Positions 54,530-64,000 of a DNA stretch of 64,000 bases are shown here, in pieces. The notes beneath the pieces were generated by a model. The model did no database searches and was not told the DNA's origin. It worked only from the letters and a program-made list of their open reading frames with translations. Position 1 is the first letter of the stretch, and every line of letters starts with the position of its first letter. The position numbers and the translations under genes were made by a program. Source of the DNA: Topomyia yanbarensis (taxonomy: Eukaryota; Arthropoda; Insecta; Diptera; Culicidae); contig NC_080671.1 in the NCBI RefSeq assembly GCF_030247195.1, positions 3,748,501-3,812,500 of the forward strand. Reading direction: 5' to 3'.

Positions 54530-57290
54530 GATTGTTTTATATGTTACCTTGTTTAACTGGGATATATCACTAGAAAAAAAAACACCGGAATGACTCTCCC
54601 CAAATATATTTTTTACAAAACAAACGATTCATCAAATAATTCTGATTTTTTTTCGCTAGGACCTTTTCAATTCAAAATTGTCAACCTATCCAGAAGTTTT
54701 TTTAATAGTCCAAACAACAGTTCACCTTTGATGTTTATTTGTCCATTTTCATAGCCCCCCGTTTCATTTCTTCAGACAACAGATTGATCGAAAGTCAATC
54801 GATACCCAAATAAGTACCATCATCCTAACACATATCCTAAGCTATCCGCCTGAAACACGACCTTTCCCGCACCGAGTGCCTCCCTCACGCTGCTCACGAT
54901 GCTAATCCAATAATCTCTTAAAACATTTGCCATTTCCACAGTCCTGTCACGTTTCAACCTTCGGAAAAAAAACCCGGTCCAAGTAGTCCAATTCAAATGG
55001 CATAAAAATTGCTTCGCATTTCCCCCTCCCGCCGGCTGTTTTTTAACACCATCTCAAGGGATGAATATATTTTCATCATCTGTTTTTTATTCATTTCCCT
55101 GTCCGGTTCGGTCCTTCCCTCTTGTCCAACAAATCGCGCGTTCATGGCAGGCAGGCTCGACTCGGATCCCATCTGACCGAGAACCACCTATAGTTTGATG
55201 GTGGACAGTCAATTTCCCGGGACCTAGGCATTTGGGCAAGAGATAAATAAGATTGAAAGCATTATCCTTCTTCTACTAGGACAGGACTTTTTCGTTCGCT
55301 TCGCTCTGTTCTGAGACCAACTGACCACTTTTCATGAATCTTCAATCGGGGACGCCAGAAAAAGGTGGAGAACGGAGCCTGGCTTTCGGAACAATAAATA
55401 TAAGCAAAGGGATTGGCTTTTCTCAGGTCGGTCACTGGTCGGTTTAGGATACTTTTTACAAGAGGGTAAGAAAAACGGGGGTGTCTTGTCATATTTTTCG
55501 TGTTTACAATCCTCTTTGGTGCCGGATTGGTTTAGCTGTGTGGGTGGAAGGGGGTGCTGGACAAGATAAATAGATGGAAAAAGGTTGTGATGATAACGGA
55601 AAGTGAAAGCATGGCTTGCTGAGATGGGGAAAGGTTGTCGGTTTGTAAAAGCATCTGTGGGCCAATGTTGATTTTTTTTAATTCTCTGGGGACCCGGAGG
55701 CTTGCTGCGGTGAAGTGGGAGAAGATTTCGGACAGGTTACATCTTCCATATATATATTTTGTTGAGTCAAGGGAAATTTCTTAAGAGGTTTACCATTCGC
55801 AGAAGGCTACTGTTTGCTTTTGAAAAGAAACAAGTTATTGTTTGGCTTTGGAAAACATGTGAAATAAATAATGTGGAGGTAAATATTGTTTTTTTTTTAC
55901 AAAACGTGTCACAATAGGATGACATTATTTTGATAATGTTTTGGGGTAGACAGTTGTATAATAACATGATTTGATGTTACTGAAAGATTTTTCTTTATCT
56001 ATCATTTTTACTTTTGAATATTAAGAAAAGTACTGATTGATAGAGACAATTTGTTAAAGACATCACATCACCAACCAGCCTACTATGACACATTTACGAT
56101 ATTGACAAACCTACGAAAAACTTCTGAGCTATCGTAAAAAAAAACCTAGGAAAGACTCGGCGGAAGACGTCACGATTCAGACATTTTTTATTTACTTTGC
56201 ATGGAATTTATTATGCATGTCTGTCCGCTTTTCTGGTTTTCTTTAGCACAGCATACATGGGGTGACAAAAACGATATATGCTTGCTAATGTGTAGGGTGA
56301 ACTCCACCACGTTTTCCCTATGCTGGCTGCAATGCGATCTGACGTGTGAGGGTTGGTATTGTTTTTTATCAATACATAGTGCTTTGTTTTCCATTTTTTT
56401 TCTTATTCTGTGCTGTATGCATCGTCCAATTTCTTAATCTATGTAATGATATGACTGTCACCCTCAATCGACCTCGGCCCATAAATAACTGTCTGTCAGT
56501 CCCTGGGTTGACTTGTATCAGTTTGGTCACCGGTCGAAACGAAGTCGAGTAATGTTTATGTCCCTTGAGACTATAAAAAAAGGAAAATTCTGTTGTTTTT
56601 TTGCATAGCTGGTCATTTTTATTTGTTGATTATTCCGAATCGAATGCGAATGGTAAAGGTGTTGAAAAAGCATTACCTACACAATATTTCAGAGCATCAT
56701 TTTAGTTTATTAACTATATATGGCATAAGAAAATATTCTTCATGGTCGATAACGAAGTAGCTTTCCATGAGCTTAAAATTTATATGAAAAATATTCAATC
56801 CAACTTTAAATGCAGAAATATGAACGGAAACGGATGTGGAAAATGAAATTTCGAACTTTGGAAAGGCATTTCCTGACATACGTGAAGAATGGCGAATAAT
56901 TTAGTAACTTATACACAAGATGTTCCTAAAGGAAGCACCTTAAGACTATTCGTGTTTGTTCTATTCATCAATGGTATTGATTTAATATGTTAGACAATAC
57001 TAAATTAACACTTTAATTTTTCATAGTGGTTTACAAAAACAATTACCCTTAAAAAGGGATTTTTTGCTGGTTGAAAGCGCGCCTTCCCATGGAGCCAACA
57101 ATGTTCGGACAATAATGACAGAGAAAAGAAAAATCAAATTTGCAGCTTTTTGGCAAACGGATGATCACTGCCACTCTCCACGACACTTAACACATAATGA
57201 TTGGATTTTACGCGAGATATCATGAAATAGAACCCGAACTAAGGTGATCTGGTATGATTTTTTCAGATAAGGCATTCAGGGATTCTCCAG
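54530..57290. other. No gene recognised
   Basis: About 2.8 kb of mainly unique-looking sequence, somewhat richer in GC around 54.8-55.7 kb. No coding signal I can support. Confidence 0.3.
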
Positions 57291-57539
57291 GAAATAAAGG
57301 GTGTCCCACATCAAATTGCATCACGGAAAAAATGCGCTGTGGGAAATTACCTAGTGGACTGATCCTTTTCAAACTTTCAAACAATAAAATATAACCCATT
57401 AGTAAGATTTTGGCTTATTTATTTCATTTCGCTTCAATACCATAACCGTACGCTCAACTCAACTCATTATGTTATGTACAACATCTGGCTGCAGCTTCTT
57501 CTGTACGGAAATTCTTTTTCTTCATGTCTTCCTGAAATT

Positions 57540-58320
57540 TGACCTTCCTTAGTGGCTACTTCATAATTTCCCAGTATTTTTCGATAGGCTTTAGTTCAGG
57601 GGGTTCATGTCCAAGAGTACGAAAGCGACCCCGTTCGCTTCGTACCCCTCCAGGACAACATTTGAATAGTGGCACGAAGCTAGATTCGGCCAAAAGATCC
57701 TAGGGCCCTCGTGTTGCTTCAACAGAGGAAACAGACACTTCTGTAGACAATCCTTGAGGTAGATCTCCTCGTTTATAGTCCCGGTTGTCACGAACGGCGC
57801 ACTCCATTGGCCACATGAGCAGATCACTTGCCAAATCATGTATTTTTTATGGCATACTTTGAAAGTTTCTACTTTCTTACATTCTCAGGAACATCAAACT
57901 TGTGCGGGGTGGTAAAAAACAGTAGCCCCGGAAGCTGCCGGAGGTCCGCCTTGACGTAAGTTTCATCATCCATGATGAGACAATGAGGCTTCGTCGGCAT
58001 CTGGGTGTACAATTTCCGGGCCCGCAACTTTCCCACCGTATTTTGCCATTCGTCGCGATTTGGAGCCTTCTGCACATTGTCCCTCCCGGTCCATGGCTCT
58101 CTGAACGAAAGACTTGGACAGATTCAACTTTTTGGCCACATCACTGACCGAAGCATTGGGATTCCGCTTTCACTTCACGCTTGTGATCCTGATCACTAAT
58201 AGAACTTCTTCTTGCGTTATATACGCAGAGTTTGGTAGTAACGTTTAATCACACGACTAACCGTTAACTGAACGATTACGAGTTGTTTTCGTATTTCCCG
58301 ATGAGAGAGTTGCTGATTTT
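57540..58320 (-). pseudogene. DD37E mariner transposase, inactivated
   Basis: NPNASVSDVAKKLNLSKSFV (about 58100-58165) is the helix-turn-helix that binds the terminal repeat. MPTKPHCLIMDDETYVKADL (57950-58010) carries the first catalytic Asp; GPRIFWPNLASCHYSNVVLE (57665-57725) has Asn instead of the second; PPELKPIEKYWEIMK (57560-57605) has the final Glu. Counting through the family pattern, 37 residues separate the second and third acids, hence DD37E. Frameshifts separate the pieces, and the second catalytic residue is lost. Confidence 0.75.
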
Positions 58321-58322
58321 CC

Positions 58323-58353
58323 AGGCGCTAGAGGGGACGGGCATAGCGTAGTT
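58323..58353 (+). mobile_element. tRNA-derived SINE, 5' part
   Basis: GGGGACGGGCATAGCGTAG followed by TT contains the A box TAGCGTAGTTGG once joined to 59739. It fits TRGYNNARNNGG. Interrupted by the foldback at 58354. Confidence 0.7.
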
Positions 58354-59734
58354 GACGAATTTCGCGCCAAATCGTATTCAGAGTTGGCAGTACCCACTCA
58401 GATTCTAATGAAACTTTCTGTACATGAAGACTTTGTCACAAAAAGCCACTTTGCATATTTTGTTTTTCCAAAAATGATCTAAATTTTCTTTCAAATGACA
58501 AATCCCACAAAAAATCTTGTGGGAATGGTTTTCACAAAATTAGTCAAATTTTCGAATAAAAATATTGAAAAAATTCTTCATTGACTCCTACATTGAAAAA
58601 ATCGATTTTAAAAATTTAAAGTCGATTTACAAAAAAAAACCATTTTTGATTTGGATGAAATTTTGGTCCAAGATAGATAGTTATGCTTCCTACCTACCGT
58701 TCATCGTACCTGAACGATTAGTTGAATAAATAATATTTTTTCGAGAACGTTTTTAGTAAAAAAAATCGCTGTTTTAAGCTCTAAAAATTGTATTGAAAAA
58801 TTCTTATACATGAAACAAAAATTTATGAATAAAAAAGAAATCGTTAAAGTACGAGAAAAATTAATTACGATCAATTGAAAAAAAAATTAAGAAAATTGAT
58901 TGACTAGTTTTTCGGCAATCGTGTTCACGGAAAAACCATTTTTAGTAAAACGTCATTTCGAGATAATCGAGTTTAAAATTTCAAATTATCACTGCTCTTG
59001 GTAGACGAAGCGCGCTGTAACTTTCAATCTATTTCTCGGATCTTTATAAAAAAAATTCAAAAACATTCTCAAGGAGTTGTACTTTCAGATAAAGTTATAA
59101 AAAAATTTCGATTTCATGAAAAATGACAAAGTAGTTAACCCCTTAATAAAAATATGCTTAGTTGCTAAATTGGACAATATCTTCTCACAAACTGAGTTTT
59201 ATTGTATTCTTAGATGATTATGACTTTCATTGGTTTAGTTTTCGATAAAAAATACCCTGAAAATTGGTTTGGACAAGGAAAAGTTTTTTTCAAATAACTT
59301 TTTCTCCTTAAAAGTGCCCAAATTGAATTTTTGACAGTTGGTAGGGAACATAATTACCTATCTTGCAACAAAATTTGATCCAAATCAAAAAATGCTTTTT
59401 TTTGTAAATCGACTTTAAATTTTTTAAATCGATTTTTTTCAGTGTAGAAGTCAATGAAGAATTTTTTCAATATTTTTACATTTCTTATATTATTCAAAAA
59501 TTTGACTAATTTTGTGAAAATCACTCCTACAACATTTTTTGTAGGATTTGTCATTTTAGACTATAGCCATTTAAAAAAATAGCAAAAAAAGTTTGGCCCT
59601 TTTCAAAAGACAGTCTAGATCAATTTTGGAAAAACAATGTAGGCTTTTTGTGACAAAGTTCTCATGTACAGAAAGTTTCATTAAAATCTGACAGGGTGCT
59701 GCCAACATTTGTTCGAACTGGCGCGAAATTCGTC
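58354..59734. mobile_element. Foldback element, 1,381 bp, inserted in a SINE
   Basis: Ends GACGAATTTCGCGCCA and TGGCGCGAAATTCGTC are perfect inverted 16-mers. Arms of roughly 350 bp (58354-58705, 59340-59734) share, inverted, GAAACTTTCTGTACATG, TTTTGTGACAAAG, TTTGATTTGGAT and GATAGGTAG-type blocks. AGTT lies at 58350-58353 and 59735-59738, giving a 4-bp duplication, and the SINE reads through when the element is removed. The middle is AT-rich and non-coding. Confidence 0.75.
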
Positions 59735-59738
59735 AGTT

Positions 59739-59880
59739 GGTAAATCGATTGCCTTGTACGCAGCTCACCTGAGTTCGATTCCACACCACATAAGACTAGA
59801 GATTTGTCCAAAAATAGTTTTCTCTTACCCGAAAAGAGGCGAATGACTCTAAGGTTAAAACTTCCATAATCAAAATATTT
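59739..59880 (+). mobile_element. tRNA-derived SINE, 3' part
   Basis: GGTAAATCGATTGCCTTGTA continues the tRNA-like head; GAGTTCGATTCC is the B box; the body has TTCTCTTACCCG, AGGCGAATGACTCTAAGG and an A-rich end TAATCAAAATATTT. A 3' fragment of the same family lies at 42540-42605. Confidence 0.7.
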
Positions 59881-60049
59881 TTTTTACAATTTTCGAGAAA
59901 CTGACAGCGCTAAAAATACTTGTTTACACTGTATACACACTAAACTACTTCTACCAAAATTTCCAAGGGAAAATACTCAATGGATTATTTTCTACAGCGT
60001 TTTTTCCGTGATGCAACTTGATGTGGGGCACCCTTTACAAGCAGCGTTT

Positions 60050-60240
60050 TCTACGCTCCATCGAACGGAGAGGTTGTTGATGCATAAAAATGAAATCATC
60101 AGTCTAGTAGGGAGAATGTTAGCATAGCATTTGCATAGAGGCGATTCATAGATGTCATAATCTGGCGAACGCTCCAGCGATATGCGGACTGCAATGCTTG
60201 GCGCGAGCATCTGTGCCGAAAAAGGTTGAATCAAATACAC
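60050..60240 (-). repeat. Unclassified repeat shared with 24.7 kb
   Basis: Inverted copy of 24735-24990, directly beside the mariner, which may have inserted into it. On the minus strand a frame from 60333 to 59995 runs through it (QMLAPSIAVRISLERSPDYD, ILPTRLMISFLCINNL). No family recognised. Confidence 0.5.
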
Positions 60241-61250
60241 AACGTAGGAACTAGTCACCAGACGACACATTGGTTTTCTCGCTAAACCGTCAACGAACCG
60301 GCTCCAATATCCGCGTTTTTCGGTTTTCAGCAAGTTTTTTTCATTTGAATTTCGTGTATATTCGGAAGTTTTCGGGCGATCCGACTTTCAAAATGTTCTT
60401 AAAGGATTTTCGGGTACAATTCTGTGCACTCTCTGACCCATCACGGAATGGAAACAGGTCACGGATATTACGCGCCGGGTCTTTAATCTTTAATCGCATC
60501 ATACTGCAATTAGTTTATTAAATGATTCAAAGAATCGATGATACTTCCGAAAACAGTGATTAAATCTGTGACTACGCTCTATGAATTGGGTCTTTAAATG
60601 AGAGAAAAAGAATCATTTTTTATTACATACATCAATATAGGTGATTTTCGTGATTGCAACAATGTTTTTTTCCACCTCAAGAAACGTAAAAATAATATTA
60701 AAATTTAAAATAAAGAAATATGTTGACAGTCTGGATTTGACACTATCAAAAGCATCTGACATATCGAATTTCACGACAAATGATGCCCTGTCAGAAAAAA
60801 TTAATACATGTTTTCCTGGTTTTTCGCAGGGTTATATTTATTTGACATAAACACCATCCAATGCACTTAGTTTTTTTTTCATTTTGGGTGTTATCTTGAT
60901 AGGCCAGATATTAACAACCGCAGTTTTCCTATGTATGGTTGCAAGGTTACATGCGATTTATTTAAAAAAAAAAACAAAAAAATCGTTTTTACGTATTACA
61001 ACGAATTTTTTTTTTAAATAATATTATATTATGTATATTGGACCTAAAATTTATCGAATGGAACGGAAAGCTATATATACCTTAATGACCCAATTAGCCA
61101 TCAAAGGATACGATCGTCCAAGGAGTAGAAAACTGCTTTAAAAGTGTTCGCTCTGTCGAAGGTTTTTAATATCCAGTCCACGATATCAGAGAACTGTATC
61201 CGTGCAGTACTATCTCTGACTCTAATATATCTCTGGCTGGAATATAGGGA
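60241..61250. other. No gene recognised
   Basis: AT-rich DNA with several A and T runs. Nothing supported. Confidence 0.3.
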
Positions 61251-61309
61251 CACTTTGGGTTTTTGATGTCCAATTACTGCTAGTTTCTTAGATTTGCGAG
61301 ACTAGGCGT

Positions 61310-62170
61310 AACTTACTTCGGTTTTGCAACAGCACTTCCTCGTCTTAATATATTTGGAGTTTCATAAAGCGACACCCTCTGATCTTTACGAGGAATCTTA
61401 GGAAAGGAAATGATTTTCTTCTTTCGAAAATTTATAGGACCTTTGGTAAATGTTCCCTCAATAGGCTTGTCTGGTTCGAACTCTTTAGTGAACAAAGGAG
61501 CGTAGAAATTACTCGTGGCCGGTGGCGTAGCCCTCTTTAGCATTTCTTCTCGGATCGTTCCCACGGTTGGAAGTCTTTTCAGCATGCTCACTGCAAGAAT
61601 CATTTTGATGATTCTCGCCGTATTTTTCACACCGTGCTTCTTTTCTATAATGGGTAGCTGTATGGCCCCATTGTTTCCAAGGAGGGTAATTAATGCCCCG
61701 CGGCACAAAAACAGTTAGACGATTTTTTTTTAAGAACAAAGTTTGGAAGAGCGGATCCGGCGAAAGGCTTGTAATGAGGCTCATGAAAAATAACTTGTTT
61801 TCGTGTACTCCTCGATTTTTGCTGAACGTAATTGCTTGCAATCCAGAATTTTCACTGACTGAAGCAAATGGTTCTTGAAGGGGCCAACACCATACTTCAG
61901 TGGATATTCGCAATAATGGGCCATGTCGGTGACTACACCATCAATCTCTACTACCCGTGCGGGTATGTAGACAAGATACTTCCTCATAAAAGCACGCAGC
62001 GAGAAATTATATTGTATTAGATGGATAAAATTAGTATCGAAAAGAAGACACGCTAGCAGCATTATTTTTGCCATCCGGGGAAATTTTCAAATCGACCTCC
62101 ATCGAGCCTGAGGGGCTGTCGGTCGTCGGAGACGCCTTCCCATTAGCCAACACTATCATGCGGACTTCCT
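61310..62170 (-). pseudogene. Jockey-type gag, second copy
   Basis: Minus-strand reading in order: VLANGKASPTTDSPSGSMEV (about 62105-62165), MRKYLVYIPARVVEIDGVV (61925-61985), GVGPFKNHLLQSVKILDCKQ (61835-61895), FMSLITSLSPDPLFQTLF, VFVPRGINYPPWKQWGHTAT with ARCEKYGENHQNDSCSEH (61610-61705), then ATSNFYAPLFTKEFEPDKP and KKKIISFPKIPRKDQRVSL to about 61315. The two knuckles are damaged: the first lacks its cysteines (WGHTATHY) and the second has Cys to Tyr (CEKY). It is the intact-order guide for the split copy at 17337/22853. Several frameshifts. Confidence 0.65.
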
Positions 62171-63156
62171 CACCCGCGAAAAGAAGGTTTTATCGGAGAG
62201 AATAGGAAATTATGGCAACAAACATTTTAAAAGAAGGGAGAAATTGGTACTTAGCTGCGGAATATTTGTAGTATCAGTAACCAACAAACATATTTTCGCT
62301 GAACTGTCGGTCATACAGCCCGTTAACAAAGGATGTTTCCAAATGGCCACCAGCTATTATCCTGGATTTTTTATTTTGACTTACCTTACACTTACGGGTG
62401 AGAATCACTCCGATATTAGGAAGATTTCGTTCGAACAAACGCATTGCGAGTGATTTAATGTGTTTTTGTAATGCAAGCGTGTATATTGCGAAAATGCAAG
62501 AAATGTCGCGTAATACATAGACCTCCACTCTGTGCTTATCTTACTATCCACTCGGGCTACAAGTGTTATGCCGGCCTTGACCGTGACAACCATAGAAACA
62601 AATTGCGACAAACAGCGAATAAAATAAAATTTAAAAAAAATCACCAGAAGAAAAAACGAGGTCTTACGGTTTAGATGCGCCATTTAGTTTAAATTTCGCT
62701 CCCTTCAATATAAATAAAACTAATTTAGTGGAATCTAAAAGAAAATATCAGTATTATAGCGTGGCCTTCTAATGCCCTTGACGGAGCCGCAGTTTTGTGC
62801 TTCTTTTTTTCGAACAACAACCTGTTGTTAGCTTGCCAATCTCTTTGCTTTATATTATCAATTTCTTAAACCCTCATCTAGCTTGAAGGGTTTGACGGTA
62901 TGGCAAACATCATCAAGCATATTTGTCCATAAGTTTTAAAGAAACTCTGACAGACAACTGCTTTAAGATGGTTACGCCTCGATAGTGATGCATCGAGAAG
63001 GCCGAGAGAGCTTGTGGGCCTTTTTCATGCTTTGTATTTTTTCATACTCTGCACCAGCACAAACTAACGGTCAGCCAATTTCTGGCATGGACGACTGGTG
63101 GGTCGCCATGGATTGACTTCTTCTGTGGGTTGTATTTGCAAATATTGCTCAACAGC
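62171..63156. other. No gene recognised
   Basis: Nothing supported by eye. Confidence 0.3.
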
Positions 63157-63160
63157 TTAA

Positions 63161-63276
63161 CCGTCCGGAAGTCGCGCTAGTGCACTGAGTGCACGCTGCT
63201 CTGAAAATCTAGCGAAATCGTCTTAGAGCACTTGCGGCTGCTCGCTCAGTGAGCCATTTACGCGACTTCCGGAAGG
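63161..63276. mobile_element. piggyBac-like MITE, 116 bp, TTAA target
   Basis: Ends CCGTCCGGAAGTCGCG and CGCGACTTCCGGAAGG are inverted with one mismatch, with CACTGAGTG and CTCAGTGAG blocks inverted further in. TTAA at 63157-63160 and 63277-63280. TTAA duplication with CC-starting ends is typical of piggyBac-mobilised elements. GC-rich relative to its surroundings; non-coding. Confidence 0.7.
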
Positions 63277-63280
63277 TTAA

Positions 63281-64000
63281 TGGCAGTGTTTGTGGGCACG
63301 GCTCGCAGTGGGGGTCATTATGTGTCTATTAGTGGTTGTGTTGTTCTAGTTCTAGTTTTAAGTACTAGTGTGCAATTGTTATGTGCTAGCCGTATGTCTA
63401 TCTGTGTATGTGTTCGTCTGAGTATTTATGACAGCTGAGTCAGGGAATGGATGCAGAAGTGGCGTATATGATAGAATAGTGGGTAATCGATAGTCACTTT
63501 TTCCGGTGTTCCATTCGTGCATTCGAGTCGATTCATTCGGGAAGGTCGGATTGGATAAACCAATTTTGTTTTTGATGCATTTCTAGTTTGTTTGCAGCAG
63601 TGCTTCGACATCTTACACGCAACGCAAAATATGTTCTGAATTTCTAATTTAATTGAAATAATGCATTTAATTTCACTGCTTTTTAAAAATGCACTAAGAG
63701 TGGTATGCCTCATTTCAAACGTATAAACGTGGCCGTCGCGATAACACAAACAGAGCCGTAGCTCTTTGTTGGCCTGGTTGGCCCCCGTCAAGGGCGCAAA
63801 CCTTGAGGGGGCGCTAAAATCTTGAGCTCTGCTCAATATTCTGCTTTTTAAAATAAGTGAGGTTAAGTCATGACATTAGTCAGGATAGAAGTATCATTCC
63901 CTGGTACACACAAAATTATTGTTTGAAAGTCGAACGGAAAAAGAAAGCCAAAGCAGACAGCAAAAAGGTGTACAACTGAGACTCTACCAAAGGCGTCAGA
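63281..64000. other. No gene recognised
   Basis: Contains GGCCCCCGTCAAGGGCGCAA and CTTGAGGGGGCGC near 63780-63815, which look like the edge of an unclassified repeat. No supported gene. Confidence 0.3.

Larger units (their letters stand above)
57297..60035 (-). mobile_element. DD37E mariner transposon with nested SINE and foldback
   Basis: Terminal repeats AAGGGTGTCCCACATCAA (57297) and TTGATGTGGGGCACCCTT (60035, one mismatch); TA duplications at 57295-57296 and 60036-60037. The transposase lies on the minus strand near the left end. Total 2,739 bp, of which about 1,570 bp is nested SINE plus foldback; removing these gives a normal mariner size of about 1.2 kb. Confidence 0.8.

Noticed and set aside
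59739..59800. tRNA gene suggested by A and B boxes
   Set aside because: The sequence continues into a SINE body with an A-rich tail and is interrupted by a foldback, so it is a tRNA-derived SINE, not a tRNA gene.
63426..63836. 136-aa minus-strand frame
   Set aside because: Crosses a repeat-like GC-rich edge and lacks any domain signature.

Overview
The window looks like intergenic or heterochromatin-like DNA from a large, repeat-rich insect genome, most likely a culicine mosquito. The evidence is the set of element families, which I recognise from mosquito genomes: R1-, I-, Loa- and Jockey-type retrotransposons, DD37E mariner, hAT-type elements flanked by CAGTGGCGTAGCCAG, and tRNA-derived SINEs. 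I found no convincing intact host gene, rRNA or functional tRNA gene. Almost every reading frame longer than about 100 codons with recognisable motifs belongs to a transposable element, and nearly all are broken by frameshifts, stops or later insertions.

Layout. 1-2.4 kb: three partial copies of an unknown repeat around a 261-bp palindrome that resembles an inverted pair of Penelope-like hammerhead motifs, bounded by a 15-bp duplication. 2.7-3.9 kb: an ORF1-only retroelement (273-aa gag-like protein). 4-13 kb: MITEs, a degenerate array of about 335-bp units, simple repeats and a pogo-like remnant. 13-17.3 kb: no recognisable gene. 17.3-23.1 kb: a Jockey-type gag split by a 5,047-bp DNA transposon with a 10-bp target duplication, which itself contains an I-type LINE and a TTAA-flanked MITE. 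23.5-24.7 kb: a second, complete ORF1-only element with a perfect 14-bp target duplication. 25-30 kb: three degraded LINEs on the + strand, one holding a (TA)n tract of about 200 bp that grew inside its endonuclease. 32-33.4 kb: a mariner remnant. 33.9-35.8 kb: a hAT-type element with a perfect 8-bp duplication. 36-42.6 kb: SINEs, a hAT MITE, and a third ORF1 copy split by about 2 kb of other repeats, including a short foldback element. 45-46.3 kb: an R1-type gag scrap and a second hAT-type copy. 46.7-54.3 kb: an R1-clade LINE (- strand) holding two palindromic foldback elements, the whole bracketed by 124-bp direct repeats. 57.3-60.0 kb: a DD37E mariner containing a tRNA-derived SINE that in turn contains a 1.38-kb foldback element. 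61.3-62.2 kb: a second Jockey-type gag. 63.2 kb: a TTAA-flanked piggyBac-like MITE.

The parts do not form a pathway. They form a layered record of insertion events, several of which can be ordered because target-site duplications or interrupted reading frames rejoin exactly when the inner element is removed. The most interesting items are the ORF1-only element family (two bounded copies plus one relic, with a conserved 3' hairpin), the long-palindrome foldback elements, and the palindromic hammerhead-like insertion. All family names are from recognition by eye, without database searches.
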